Under the pieces are notes generated by a model that had not been told where the DNA came from, made no database searches, and saw only the letters and a program-made list of their open reading frames with translations. A stretch of DNA of 64,000 nucleotides from CAWFFV01 sp963814985 (GTDB taxonomy: Bacteria; Chloroflexota; Ktedonobacteria; Ktedonobacterales; Ktedonobacteraceae). A program made the translations under genes and the position numbers. The stretch lies in the NCBI GenBank assembly GCA_963814985.1, contig CAWFFV010000057.1:467854-531853 (forward strand). The letters run 5' to 3'. Below are positions 37,209-46,703 of this stretch, piece after piece (the stretch's first letter is position 1; each line of letters opens with the position of its first letter).

Positions 37209-39835
37209 ATGGCAGCACGAAAGACCAGTCCCCAGCCTCGTGTACATTTAGCCGAGGCTCGTACCCTGCGTGGCTGGTCACAACAAAAAGTCGCTGATCA
37301 TATTGGCACGACATATGTGAATGTGAGTCGATGGGAGCGGGGTATCACCAGGCCTAACCCTTACTTTCGCCGCAAACTATGTACCCTTTACAGCAAAAGC
37401 GAGGCTGAACTCAACCTTGAGCCTGTGACTACCAAAGTTGCTACTACGCCGGTACCCATACCAGAGCCTCCACCTCCGTACCTGTACCAGAGCTGCCACC
37501 GCCTGTACCCATAGCGGAACCAGTTGTACCAGTTCAGAGGGAAGCCATTTACGATCCAGCTATCCCACTGCGGCCAACCATCCGTCTGGTGGGTCGTGAT
37601 GCAGCACTTGCCCAACTCAGGCAGCGGTTGTGTACTGGTGGCAGTATCGCTCTGACGGCCCTCAACGGTTTGCCCGGTGTTGGCAAGACGGCCCTCTCGA
37701 TAGCACTGGCACACGATGATGAACTCCGTGCGCACTTCCGGGACGGTATCCTCTGGGCGGCCCTTGGTCCTGACCCGAACATCCCTGGCTTGTTAAGTCG
37801 CTGGGGAAAACTCCTGGGCGTTTCGGCCACCGAGATGGCTACATTAAGCAATACGGGAGCCTGGTCCAGAGCACTACGTAACGCCATTGGCTCACGCTTT
37901 ATGCTCCTGGTGATTGACGATGCCTGGAAGTTGGAAGAAGCCTTAAATTTTCAGGTTGGTGGTCCCAACTGTGCTCACTTACTCACCACTCGCTTTCCCC
38001 ATATTGCCACACATGTTGCACTGGATGGAGCCACGATGTTGCAGGAGCTAAGCGAAGAGGAGAGTATGACGCTTTTGCGGATGCTGGCTCCCACTGTTGT
38101 CGAGCGTGAAGTCACGAAGGCCCATGATCTTGTCCAGGCCGTGGGAGGTTTGCCATTGGCACTCACCTTGATGGGCAACTACCTGCGCAAACAGGGCTAC
38201 AGTGGTCAAACGCGTCGTATCCATACTGCTCTTGAACGGTTGAGCGATGCCGAAGAACGTCTACAGATCAGCGAGCCACATGGGCCGGCGGAGACGCACC
38301 CCAGCCTTGCCATTGATACCCCCCTTTCCCTGCAATCGGTCATTGCCGTTACGGATCAGCAGTTGAGTGAATCCGTACGTGCGGCCCTCTATGCCCTCTC
38401 GGCCTTTCCTCCCAAGCCTAACAGTTTTTCCGAAGAGGCCGCGCTGGCTGTTGCTGCCTGTACCGTGGATGCTCTGGATACCCTGACTGATACGGGTATG
38501 TTGGAGAGTGGCGGCTCCGACCGTTATACCCTGCACCAGACTATTGCCGACTATGCCCGCCTCCGTCTGAAAGGAACAGCGGTTCATGAGCGCCTCATTG
38601 CCTACGCTACTACTTACGTAGAGGCCCACAAGACCGACTATGAGTTGCTTGATCAGGAGAGCAGCATTGTGCTGGCTGCCCTGGAAGCCGCCCATGAGCT
38701 TGGGAAGCCCGCCGAACTGGTACGTGCTGTGAGCGCTTTTGTACCATTTCTCCTGTTGCGTGGCTCTTATGCCTTAGCTGAGTTGCATTTGCAAAGAGCA
38801 CATCAGGCTGCGATAGCATTGGAAGATCACTATGGGATTACCACTGCTTTGCTCTATCTCGGCCAGGTTGCTCAGAAGCAAGGAAATTTTGCGCAGGCAG
38901 AAGCAGCTTATCAAGAAGGCTTGAAGCTGGCTCGCTGCATTGAAAACAGTGAACGCATCAGTGCACTGTTAGCTGATCTTGGCTGGATAACGTGGAGATT
39001 AGGTAACTATACACAGGCGGAAGCATATGTTGAAGAAGGACTGATGCTGGCCCGTCAGATTGGCAACAATGGGCGTATCAGTGGGCTGCTGGAAATTCTC
39101 GGATCAGTTGCAGCAAGTAGAGGGGAATATACGCAATCAGAAGCTTATTTACTGGAGGGGCTACACCTTGCCCGGCAGATTGGAGACCGAGAAAAAATCT
39201 GTGTCCTTCTCATAAGTTTAGGTGCAACGGCTGCTCAGCAAGGTAATGATATACAGGCGGAAGCTTATTTACTGGAGGGGCTACATCTTGCCCGGCAGAT
39301 TGGGCACCGGGAGTGGATTAGTCTTCTCTTGCTTAACCTGGGAGGAATGGCTGCTGAACAAGAGAAGTATGCGCAAGCAGAGGCTTACTTTCAGGAAGGA
39401 TTGATCCATGCTCGTCAAATTGTCCATCGGGAATGGACAAGTATCTTACTTATTAATCTAGGATTAGCAACATGGAAACAAGGAAATTATGCACAGGCAG
39501 AAGCGTACTTGCAAGAAAGTTTGGCCCTGGCGCGACAGATTGGCAGGCCTCGTATTATTACCAATGCGCTGTATGAGTATGGCATCTTCCACCTCGATCA
39601 ACAACATATTGAGGAAGCAGGTGCAAATTTTCGCGAGATGCTACCGATGATCCCTGAAGGGGATCAAGAGCAGCTGGCACTGGCGCAGTATGGCCTGGCA
39701 CGAGTGGCCCTGGCTCAGGATTCCATCCAGGAGGCACGCACACTGGGAGAGGCAAGTCTTGCCGTGTTAAACGCGATAGGACACCGCAATGCACAGGAAG
39801 TTCGCCAATGGTTAGACAGTATCAGAGAGCGATGA
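37209..39835 (+). pseudogene. XRE-NB-ARC-TPR (STAND) regulator 1, frameshifted in linker
   Basis: An XRE helix-turn-helix (residues 10-65, ARTLRGWSQQKVADHIGTTY) is followed by a Pro-rich linker, then in another frame an NB-ARC ATPase with GLPGVGKTA, LLVIDDAW, LLTTRFP and GGLPLAL, and seven or eight TPR units of about 40 residues (AYLLEGLHLARQIGHREWIS type). One missing base at about 37476-37480 in the Pro-rich linker explains the break; repaired length is 875 residues. STAND proteins act as ATP-driven switches that assemble on ligand binding. It is a close paralogue of the intact gene at 40034. A sequencing indel is likely. Confidence 0.85.
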
Positions 39836-39983
39836 CATTCTGGGCGAGGCTCTTTTCTTGTGCTTATTTCTGGTCACAAATATAATTGCTATAGCTTTAC
39901 TATCTGACACTCACATAGTCTCTGATACTCTGAGGTTGCTGATTTTCGGGTGATGATTCCCACGCCTTTTGGCAAAGCCCTGT

Positions 39984-40003
39984 CTTGAGTGATTCTGCTC
40001 AAG
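39984..40003. promoter_or_regulatory. Palindrome upstream of STAND gene 2
   Basis: CTTGAG and CTCAAG separated by 8 bp, 30 bp before the start codon. A TATTAT -10-like box follows at about 40011. Possible operator. Confidence 0.3.
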
Positions 40004-40033
40004 TGAAGAATATTATAGAGGAGGGATTTCCTC

Positions 40034-42679
40034 ATGGCAAAGCTTGAACCTAAAGATAAATTGAGATATGCGCGTTTAAACAAGCACCTGTCACGGGAGC
40101 GGGTCGCAGAACAGATAGGCACCAGCAGTTTTACTATCGGGCGTTGGGAACGAGGTGAGACCTCTCCCCAGTCACACTTTATCGACAAGTTGTGCACCTT
40201 TTTTCAGATGAAGCCGGACGAATTAGGTTTTGCTCCTACAGTATCCCCAAACCAGGAACGACGGCAAAATGGGCCGAAGCCCCCCTCACTTCGCAAGCGC
40301 AAACGAGCACAAGAATCCTCCCAGAAAGTGACGGCCTCTGAAGCGGATGTCTCTGGCCAGGCTTTGTATGATCCTGCTATTCCATTGCAACCAGCCATTC
40401 ATCTTGTAGGGCGTGACAAGATCCTCTCGGAACTCAAGCAGCGTCTCTGTGCTGATAGAGGTGTCAGCATGACAGCCCTCAATGGATTACCCGGAGTCGG
40501 GAAAACAGCGCTTTCGGTCGCCCTGGCACATGATCACCAGATACGAGCATACTTTTGTGATGGTATCTTGTGGGCTGGACTGGGACCAGACCCAAATATT
40601 GCGGGCCTGCTCAGTCGTTGGGGCAAGCTCCTGGGCCTCTCCGCTACTGAGATGAGTACACTCAATAGCAGTGAAGACTGGGCCAAGGCACTACGCAATG
40701 CTATTGGTTTACGGCGCATGCTTCTGGTGCTTGATGATGCCTGGCAGGTTGAAGAGGCATTGGCGCTCAAGGTGGGAGGAACCAACTGCACACATCTGGT
40801 AACCACACGTTTTCCCACCATTGCAGCTCACATTGCTGCTGATGGAGCTATTCAGATCCAGGAACTGAGTGACGAGGAGAGTATGACCCTGTTGCGCCTG
40901 CTGGCTCCCAATGTGGTGGAGCACGAGGTGAAGAAGGCCTACGACCTCGTTCAGGCCGTAGGAGGTCTTCCCCTGGCCCTGACGCTGATTGGGAAGTATC
41001 TACGCATGCAGGCCTATAGCGGGCACACTCGTCGCATTCACGCCGCCCTGGAGCGTTTGAGTGATGCTGAGGAGCGTTTGCAGATTAGCGAACTGCGCGG
41101 CCCTGTCGAAATCCATCCCAGTCTACCAGCGGATATGCCCCTGTCTTTGCAATCGATCATCGCCGTCACTGATCAACAACTTGATGAGCCTGTGCGTGCA
41201 GCTCTCTATGCCTTATCTGTCTTTCCTGCCAAGCCGAACAACTTTTCCGAAGAGGCCGCCCTCACAGTGGCTGCCTGTTCGGTAGAAACCCTTGATGCAC
41301 TCATCGATGCAGGATTACTGGAGAGCAGTGGTACCGATCGCTATACTCTTCACCAGACAATTGCTGACTATGCGCGGGCGCACCTCAAAGAGTCGACTGT
41401 GCATGAGCGTCTCATGACCTATTTTACCAACTATGTTGAGAAGCATAAAGCTGACTATGAGATGCTTGATCAGGAAAGTGGGACCATCCTGGCCGTTCTG
41501 GAAATGGCCCATGTGTCAGGAAAACAGAGCGCGTTAATCCGAGGTGTCAGCGCCTTCGCGCCTTTCCTGGTTTTACGTGGGGCCTATGCGTTGGCAGAAC
41601 GGCACTTACAACGGATGCATGAAGTTGCCACAGCGATGGGGGATCAGCATGGTCTCACCAGTGCCCTGCTCTATCTAGGAGAGGTTGCCCAAAAACAGGG
41701 CCACTATCAACAGGCGGAAGCCTCTTTCCAGGAAGGGTTGATGCTCGCTCGTCAGCTTGGAGACAATGACCGGATCAGCGCCCTGCTGACCGATCTGGGT
41801 TGGGTCACGATGAAACGTGGAGAGTATCCCCAGGCAGAAGCATACTTACAGGAAGGACTGACCCTTGCACGCCAGCTTGGGCAGCGAGAGCGTATCAGTG
41901 GACTCCTACAGGTGTTAGGATCGGTGGCAGCTGGCTGGGGAAAATACTCCCAGGCGGAAGCGTATTTACAGGAAGGGTTGGCCCTGGCACGTCAGAGCGG
42001 TGATCGTGAGCAAATCTGCGTGCTTCTTATCAACCTGGGGGTGACTGTTGCTGAGCAAGGGCGTGACAAGCAGGCCAGAACATATTTGTTAGAAGGGTTG
42101 ACCCTTGCGCGCCAGATTGGACACCGTGAATGGATTAGCCTCTTGCTGCTAAACCTGGGAGGGGCAGCCATGGAGCGAGGGGATTATCCCCAGGCGGAAA
42201 CCTATTTTCAAGAAGGATTGGAACTGGCTCGTCGGATTGGCCATCGTGAATGGATTAGTATCTTGCTTCTCAATCTGGGACAGACTGCCCAAAAACGTGA
42301 AGATGCTGTGCAGGCCGAAGTATATTTCCAGGAAGCGCTGACTTTAGCTCAACAAATTGGCCGGTCCCAGATTACAGCCAGCGTCTTATACGAATATGGG
42401 AACTTTTATATCCAGCAGCAGAAGATAGAGGCAGCCGAAGCCAGCTTTCGTGAGATGCTCACGATCATCCCCAAAGGCAATCAAGAATTGCTCACATTGG
42501 CACAATATGGACAGGCACGGATTACAGCTTCACGGGGCAATATTCATGAGGCACGAATGCTGGGAGAGGCGAGTGCCAATGCACTTGAGACTATGGGACA
42601 CCACAAAGCGCCGGAAGTACGCAACTGGTTGAACTCACTCGCAAATGAGACCCCAAAAAGGGGCGAGGAGAAACATTAA
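40034..42679 (+). CDS. XRE-NB-ARC-TPR (STAND) regulator 2
   Basis: An intact 881-residue protein. XRE helix-turn-helix at residues 8-66 (VAEQIGTSSFTIGRWERG), basic linker to 115, NB-ARC ATPase with P-loop GLPGVGKTA (151-159), Walker B LLVLDDAW (230-237), VTTRF sensor (256-260) and GLPLAL (311-316), a winged-helix region, then about eight TPR repeats (510-800). The architecture suggests a DNA-binding switch released by a ligand bound to the TPR array. GGAGGG lies before the ATG. It converges on two small peptide genes at 42721-43008, which is reminiscent of TPR regulators of the RRNPP quorum-sensing group. Confidence 0.92.
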   Translation: MAKLEPKDKLRYARLNKHLSRERVAEQIGTSSFTIGRWERGETSPQSHFIDKLCTFFQMKPDELGFAPTVSPNQERRQNGPKPPSLRKRKRAQESSQKVTASEADVSGQALYDPAIPLQPAIHLVGRDKILSELKQRLCADRGVSMTALNGLPGVGKTALSVALAHDHQIRAYFCDGILWAGLGPDPNIAGLLSRWGKLLGLSATEMSTLNSSEDWAKALRNAIGLRRMLLVLDDAWQVEEALALKVGGTNCTHLVTTRFPTIAAHIAADGAIQIQELSDEESMTLLRLLAPNVVEHEVKKAYDLVQAVGGLPLALTLIGKYLRMQAYSGHTRRIHAALERLSDAEERLQISELRGPVEIHPSLPADMPLSLQSIIAVTDQQLDEPVRAALYALSVFPAKPNNFSEEAALTVAACSVETLDALIDAGLLESSGTDRYTLHQTIADYARAHLKESTVHERLMTYFTNYVEKHKADYEMLDQESGTILAVLEMAHVSGKQSALIRGVSAFAPFLVLRGAYALAERHLQRMHEVATAMGDQHGLTSALLYLGEVAQKQGHYQQAEASFQEGLMLARQLGDNDRISALLTDLGWVTMKRGEYPQAEAYLQEGLTLARQLGQRERISGLLQVLGSVAAGWGKYSQAEAYLQEGLALARQSGDREQICVLLINLGVTVAEQGRDKQARTYLLEGLTLARQIGHREWISLLLLNLGGAAMERGDYPQAETYFQEGLELARRIGHREWISILLLNLGQTAQKREDAVQAEVYFQEALTLAQQIGRSQITASVLYEYGNFYIQQQKIEAAEASFREMLTIIPKGNQELLTLAQYGQARITASRGNIHEARMLGEASANALETMGHHKAPEVRNWLNSLANETPKRGEEKH

Positions 42680-42690
42680 ACGGACCCCTG

Positions 42691-42930
42691 TTCCTCCTCG
42701 AATCCAGAACGCCGGTGCTCTTAAGGATGCCAGTACCAACCACTAGACGTTGGGTCCTGTGATATAGATGTGTCAGTTAGAGTTGAAGCAGTATAGGAAA
42801 TCATCACTTATTCCTCCTCAAATTCAAAACGCCAACGCTTTTATGGATGCCAGAACCAGCTATTAGGTGTTGCATCCGATACAGGAGCATTTGCGTTAGT
42901 ATGAGTTGAAGCAGCATGAGAAACCATCAC
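42691..42930. repeat. Diverged 120-bp tandem duplication carrying the peptide 3' ends
   Basis: TTCCTCCTCG at 42691 and TTCCTCCTCA at 42811 begin two copies offset by 120 bp that can be followed through GGATGCCAG and AGTTGAAGCAG. Each copy holds a ribosome site and a peptide 3' end on the minus strand. Confidence 0.65.
42721..42804 (-). CDS. 27-residue leaderless peptide, sister of the exported peptide
   Basis: A 28-codon frame with GGAGG eight bases before its ATG. It encodes ISYTASTLTDTSISQDP and ends in GWYWHP. It is a diverged 120-bp tandem copy of the 3' part of the upstream gene, whose product ends in SWFWHP; the copy keeps frame, stop position and the aromatic-aromatic-aromatic-His-Pro ending while many bases differ. 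It has no signal peptide. Small size makes it uncertain, but the conserved ending and ribosome site argue for translation. Confidence 0.5.
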   Translation of the reverse strand: MISYTASTLTDTSISQDPTSSGWYWHP

Positions 42931-43008
42931 AGGTGACAGAACCAGATATGTTGCAATTATGAGAATCAGCAGAATAGGCATAGTCCAAAGCAGAAGTTGT
43001 TTTTGCAT
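42841..43008 (-). CDS. 55-residue exported peptide precursor
   Basis: Starts MQKQLLLW and has one strong signal sequence (about residues 5-28) with a likely cleavage after SHA-A at about 32-33. The predicted mature peptide of about 23 residues is Thr/Asn/Ala-rich and ends SWFWHP. AGAAGGA lies before the ATG. It is convergent with the XRE-STAND-TPR gene ending at 42679 and is followed by the leaderless sister at 42804-42721. A secreted signal peptide sensed by the TPR regulator is my inference. Confidence 0.65.
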   Translation of the reverse strand: MQKQLLLWTMPILLILIIATYLVLSPVMVSHAASTHTNANAPVSDATPNSWFWHP

Positions 43009-43592
43009 GAGTTTTCCTTCTTTCCCTCTTGCGGTATGAAGAGCCAGGACCAACGTGGCATCATGCCTGACGATGGCATACACGGCCCTGCGTCACGGTT
43101 TCCCCTGACTCCTTGACCCGCGCAAATATACTAATCACAATTCGTTGCTTGCATCCTTCAAGCACATTGGTGATCGTGGCATGTTTTGGCTGCCATAACA
43201 GACTTCCAACACGCCCCACTTTCTTCCCTCAACTATGCGTTCCCCTCATTTGTAGGGACACTCCATGTCCGCAGGGTTTGCATGTTGAATACTTCACGTC
43301 GGAAAACATCGCGATGTCTTATACTTTTTTGTATCGATACACATCATGGATGGTATAAGATATTTTTCGGATCTTCATGTTTACAGTATCCCTGTAGCAA
43401 AAAGTACTAGAGGTTGCCGAAAAACATGCCAAAGTTGACGAAAAAAAATCAATTTGGCAAGATGAAGAAGAAAAAAGGAGTACTGTGGATAATTTTCAAG
43501 CTCGTCTATGACCATTCCAGGTTCAAAGGAGACAAAAAGAAAAGAGAAATAAGTACTCCAAATCGTCAACAAAATAGCCAGAAAGGTAGACC
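43009..43592. other. Intergenic region between peptide gene and nth
   Basis: 584 bp, AT-rich toward nth. It contains an inverted pair TCTTATAC/GTATAAGA at about 43317-43361 and long A runs at 43441-43480. A Lys-rich 60-codon frame there looks compositional. No RNA gene seen. Confidence 0.4.
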
Positions 43593-44273
43593 ATGATGGA
43601 TTCCACATCTTTGATCTATAGCGGCCCAACTCCGAAATCTCCAGAACAAGTCACGGGTATCAGCGAAGAACTTCGCTCACTCTATCCCAATGCCCGGTAT
43701 AATCTCAATTTCTCTACGCCTCTCGAACTCTTTGTAGCTACACAGCTTGCAGCCCAATGCACCGATGAGCGTGTGAATGCCGTCACTGACCAGCTCTTTC
43801 GCAAGTATCACACTGCACAAGAGTATGCCCAGGTGAGCCAGGAAGAATTTGAGCAAGATATCAAGCCAACGGGCTTTTACCGCAATAAAGCCAAAAATAT
43901 CCGCGCAGCCTGTCAATATCTGATCACCCATCACAATGGCGAAGTCCCACGGACGATGGCAGAACTGGTCAAAATTCCAGGGGTTGCTCGCAAGACTGCC
44001 AATGTCATTCTGGGTAATGCCTTTGGAATTAGCGAAGGGGTCATTGTGGATACTCATGTCCAGCGGATTGTACGTCGTTTCGGGTGGACTCAGCAGGAGG
44101 ACCCGGTGAAGATCGAACAAGACTTGATGCGCCTCATCCCCAAAGCAGATTGGCTCACACTCTCTCATACCGTTATTTATCATGGTCGGGCAGTCTGTGA
44201 TGCTCGCAAGCCGCGATGTTCTCAGTGTACTCTGGCAAAACTCTGTCCTTCTGCTGCTCTGGCAGGCAAATAG
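43593..44273 (+). CDS. nth: Endonuclease III
   Basis: A 226-residue DNA glycosylase/AP lyase for oxidised pyrimidines. The helix-hairpin-helix IPGVARKTANVIL carries catalytic Lys134, followed by Asp153 in VDTHVQRI. The 4Fe-4S cluster ligands are Cys202, 209, 212 and 218 with the classic 6-2-5 spacing. AAAGGT precedes the ATG-ATG start. Confidence 0.96.
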   Translation: MMDSTSLIYSGPTPKSPEQVTGISEELRSLYPNARYNLNFSTPLELFVATQLAAQCTDERVNAVTDQLFRKYHTAQEYAQVSQEEFEQDIKPTGFYRNKAKNIRAACQYLITHHNGEVPRTMAELVKIPGVARKTANVILGNAFGISEGVIVDTHVQRIVRRFGWTQQEDPVKIEQDLMRLIPKADWLTLSHTVIYHGRAVCDARKPRCSQCTLAKLCPSAALAGK

Positions 44274-44584
44274 CCGTTAGCACGAGCCATAGCAGCGGCT
44301 TCAGGCTCTCTGTCAGAAACAAAAAGAAGAGAAAATATAGCCAAAAAGTTCCAATGTAGGGTATTATTGTTGCGTTTCACTCTGTAGCATAGTTACAATA
44401 TTTACGAATAGGTGAAGCGATGCCTGCCTTTCATATAACATATGTGTTGATCTTGTGTTAGTGTGTATTTCGAGGGACCAGAATGACGACTTGCCGTCAT
44501 TACAAAATCAGGTCCTCCAGATTACAGAATTGTGATCTGCCTAGTCTTTTACGAGGAAGAGTCGATTCCCTGAAGGGTATATAG
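44274..44584. other. Gap between nth and DUF4388-like gene
   Basis: 311 bp. GGACC...GGTCC with ATGACG/CGTCAT inside (44475-44515) can form a hairpin; nothing else seen. Confidence 0.4.
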
Positions 44585-45184
44585 ATGTTACAAAAAAGAA
44601 CACCAACGGATCAGTTGGTCAGTATCATTCATGTCATCCAGGCGAGACAACAGCATGGCTTCTTGAAGGTTTGGCGTGGCAATGGTCTGACTCTAGAAGA
44701 AGGTAGCATCACCTTTACTAATGGGCAGATCACACAAGCACAGGCAGGTTGGCGAAATGGTTCAGAGGCCCTGAACTGGCTTTGCACCTGGAAGAAGTGT
44801 GACTTCATCTTTGAGCCAGCCACTCCGTCCTCGTCTGATCCCATAACGGATGGAGGAGAAGGTCGTAGAAATGATCCTCTTGAGGAGTCCCCGGCGAGAA
44901 GGCAAACAGGGCCACTGGTTTGGGAAAAAGCTGGGAAGAGAGAGACCAGATCGTCCAAAGGCTCTTCTCAGAGATCTGCATTGCCATGCCGTACGCTGCA
45001 GCTTGATGAAGCCTTATATCAACTTGATCTGAAAGGGCATTCACGTGCCCATCGGCTTCTGCTTTTCTGGGTTGACGGGCGCAGATCAATCCCTGAATTG
45101 ATGCGTCTGGTCAAATGCAACGAAGATGAGATGCACAAGTTGCTACGTGATCTGGAGCTTGCTAATGTGATCCAGATGTCCTAG
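44585..45184 (+). CDS. DUF4388-like (PatA N-terminal-type) protein
   Basis: 199 residues. The first 85 resemble the DUF4388 sensor-like domain: helix LVSIIHVIQARQQHG, then strands LKVWRG, GSITFTNGQITQAQAG and ALNWLCTWKKCDFIFEP. A polar linker follows, then a small winged-helix-like end (FWVDGRRSIPELMRLVKCNEDEMHKLLRDLELANVI). Such proteins occur in gliding and signalling clusters; biochemical function unknown. AAGGG precedes the ATG. A related protein is at 60606-61124. Confidence 0.7.
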   Translation: MLQKRTPTDQLVSIIHVIQARQQHGFLKVWRGNGLTLEEGSITFTNGQITQAQAGWRNGSEALNWLCTWKKCDFIFEPATPSSSDPITDGGEGRRNDPLEESPARRQTGPLVWEKAGKRETRSSKGSSQRSALPCRTLQLDEALYQLDLKGHSRAHRLLLFWVDGRRSIPELMRLVKCNEDEMHKLLRDLELANVIQMS

Positions 45185-45316
45185 ATTTTGGTCATCTAAC
45201 TTCCTGCTTCTTTCGCAGGTAATCTGCTGATAGAGCATGTGCAATCTCTCAATTCACGACGAAGGAATTGAACTCAATCTTTTCTCCAGGGAAGATAGAT
45301 CTAACCAAAAGCAGGC

Positions 45317-46300
45317 TTATGGTTCAAAGCCGTGGTACGCTGCACCCAATAGAGCAACCTTGGGATGGAGAATCACATGCACCGGAATATGTGAGAGCAT
45401 CTCAGCGAAGCGACCCTTTTGTCGAAAAGCTTGCAGAAACTCCCCATTTTCCAGGAAAGGCAATATACGCGGCGGAATACCGCCCCCCAGATAGACTCCA
45501 CCAGTTGCCATTACCTTCAGTGCCAGGTTACCCGCTTCGGCTCCCAGGATCGAGGCAAAGGTCTTGAGAGTAGCCACACAGAGCGCCGAGGGGGTATCCA
45601 CATTGAGTGCCCCATCGATAATGAGAGGCGTGAGATGATCGACTTGCGCCATCTGTTCGCTTAACGAGTCAATTTCAGGTATGGTACTCTTTTCCTTGAG
45701 ATAGCCATAAATATATGGCAATCCAAGACCAGAACAGACATGCTCGTAGCTTACATGCTCGAAGCGAGCTAACATATAACGCAAGAAATCTATTTCCTGA
45801 AGGTTCGTGGGAGCAAAATCCGTATGGCCTCCCTCGGAAGGATGGGTAATATAACGTGTACCATTCCAGGTGAGGAAGGCTTCACCCAGACCTGTACCTG
45901 GTGCCACTACTGCCAGCGGACCATGATCCTCCGGCTTACCGCCATTTAGCGTGTGCAGATCTGTTGTATTTAGAAATGGGACAGCATGTGCCATTGCGTC
46001 TAAATCGTTGAGTAACCGGACATGGGGGATGTTGAGCGTCTGCTGTAACTGTTGCTCATCCACTTTCCAGGAGAGGTTGGTAATTCTGGCTGTACCTGCG
46101 GTCACCGGGCCAGCGACACCAAAGCAGGCCTGCTGGATAGGGACTGTGACCTGTGACAAAAAATGTTGGACCAGAGTTTCCAGGCTAGAATAGTTGGCGC
46201 TGGGGAATGTTGCTTCCCACAGAGGTGTACGCAGCGCCGCCTGGGACGAGAAAACGGCGAGATTGGTCTTGGTTCCCCCAATATCACCAGCAAGTAACAT
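45317..46300 (-). CDS. glk: Glucokinase (Glk family)
   Basis: A 327-residue cytosolic kinase phosphorylating glucose at C6 with ATP. Motifs: phosphate-1 loop LLAGDIGGTKTNLAVF, FGVAGPV, catalytic-base segment LLNDLDAMAHAV, phosphate-2 GTGLGEAFL, EGGHTDFAP and the C-terminal GGVYLGGGI. It has the PF02685-type pattern instead of the Cys-rich ROK signature. I chose ATG 46300, which has GGAG upstream; in-frame ATGs at 46330 and 46423 add non-homologous residues. Confidence 0.93.
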   Translation of the reverse strand: MLLAGDIGGTKTNLAVFSSQAALRTPLWEATFPSANYSSLETLVQHFLSQVTVPIQQACFGVAGPVTAGTARITNLSWKVDEQQLQQTLNIPHVRLLNDLDAMAHAVPFLNTTDLHTLNGGKPEDHGPLAVVAPGTGLGEAFLTWNGTRYITHPSEGGHTDFAPTNLQEIDFLRYMLARFEHVSYEHVCSGLGLPYIYGYLKEKSTIPEIDSLSEQMAQVDHLTPLIIDGALNVDTPSALCVATLKTFASILGAEAGNLALKVMATGGVYLGGGIPPRILPFLENGEFLQAFRQKGRFAEMLSHIPVHVILHPKVALLGAAYHGFEP

Positions 46301-46703
46301 AGTACGGTTCTCCACTCTAGATATACTCATGGTCTTCGAACAGCAACTCGGCTCATCAAAATATGTGGGACCATCGATAGAACTTTCCCCATGTGAGTAG
46401 TGGGCATGTCTGGGCTCACCCACTTGTCAACTACTCTCATTCATGGTACGATCATAGCATGAATACCATCAGAATGTACAGACTTAACCATCTCTCTCCG
46501 AACATATTTTAATGCCTGAAAGCGGCTCATATGGAAAGCACAGCAGAGTAACCGCCATTTTCACCCTCTGCGCAGCCGTGAGCCTCTCGTGAGATGAGTA
46601 TGGATTTTGTGATCAAGATGTGAGAGAGATCTTTGATACTAAAGCAGAGTAAATATATATATGCCAACCAGGAGACACCGAGAGAGTTGAGAGGAATACG
46701 AAG
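46301..46703. other. Gap between divergent glk and murB
   Basis: 403 bp with upstream regions of both genes. No frame, RNA gene or clear promoter recognised. GAGAGGAAT before murB is its ribosome site. Confidence 0.4.

Noticed and set aside
36920..37297. A 125-codon frame in the gap before STAND gene 1
   Set aside because: It overlaps the promoter and the helix-turn-helix coding region in another frame and has no recognisable protein pattern.
43414..43596. A Lys-rich 60-codon frame before nth
   Set aside because: It is a product of A-rich DNA, has no ribosome site and overlaps the nth start region.
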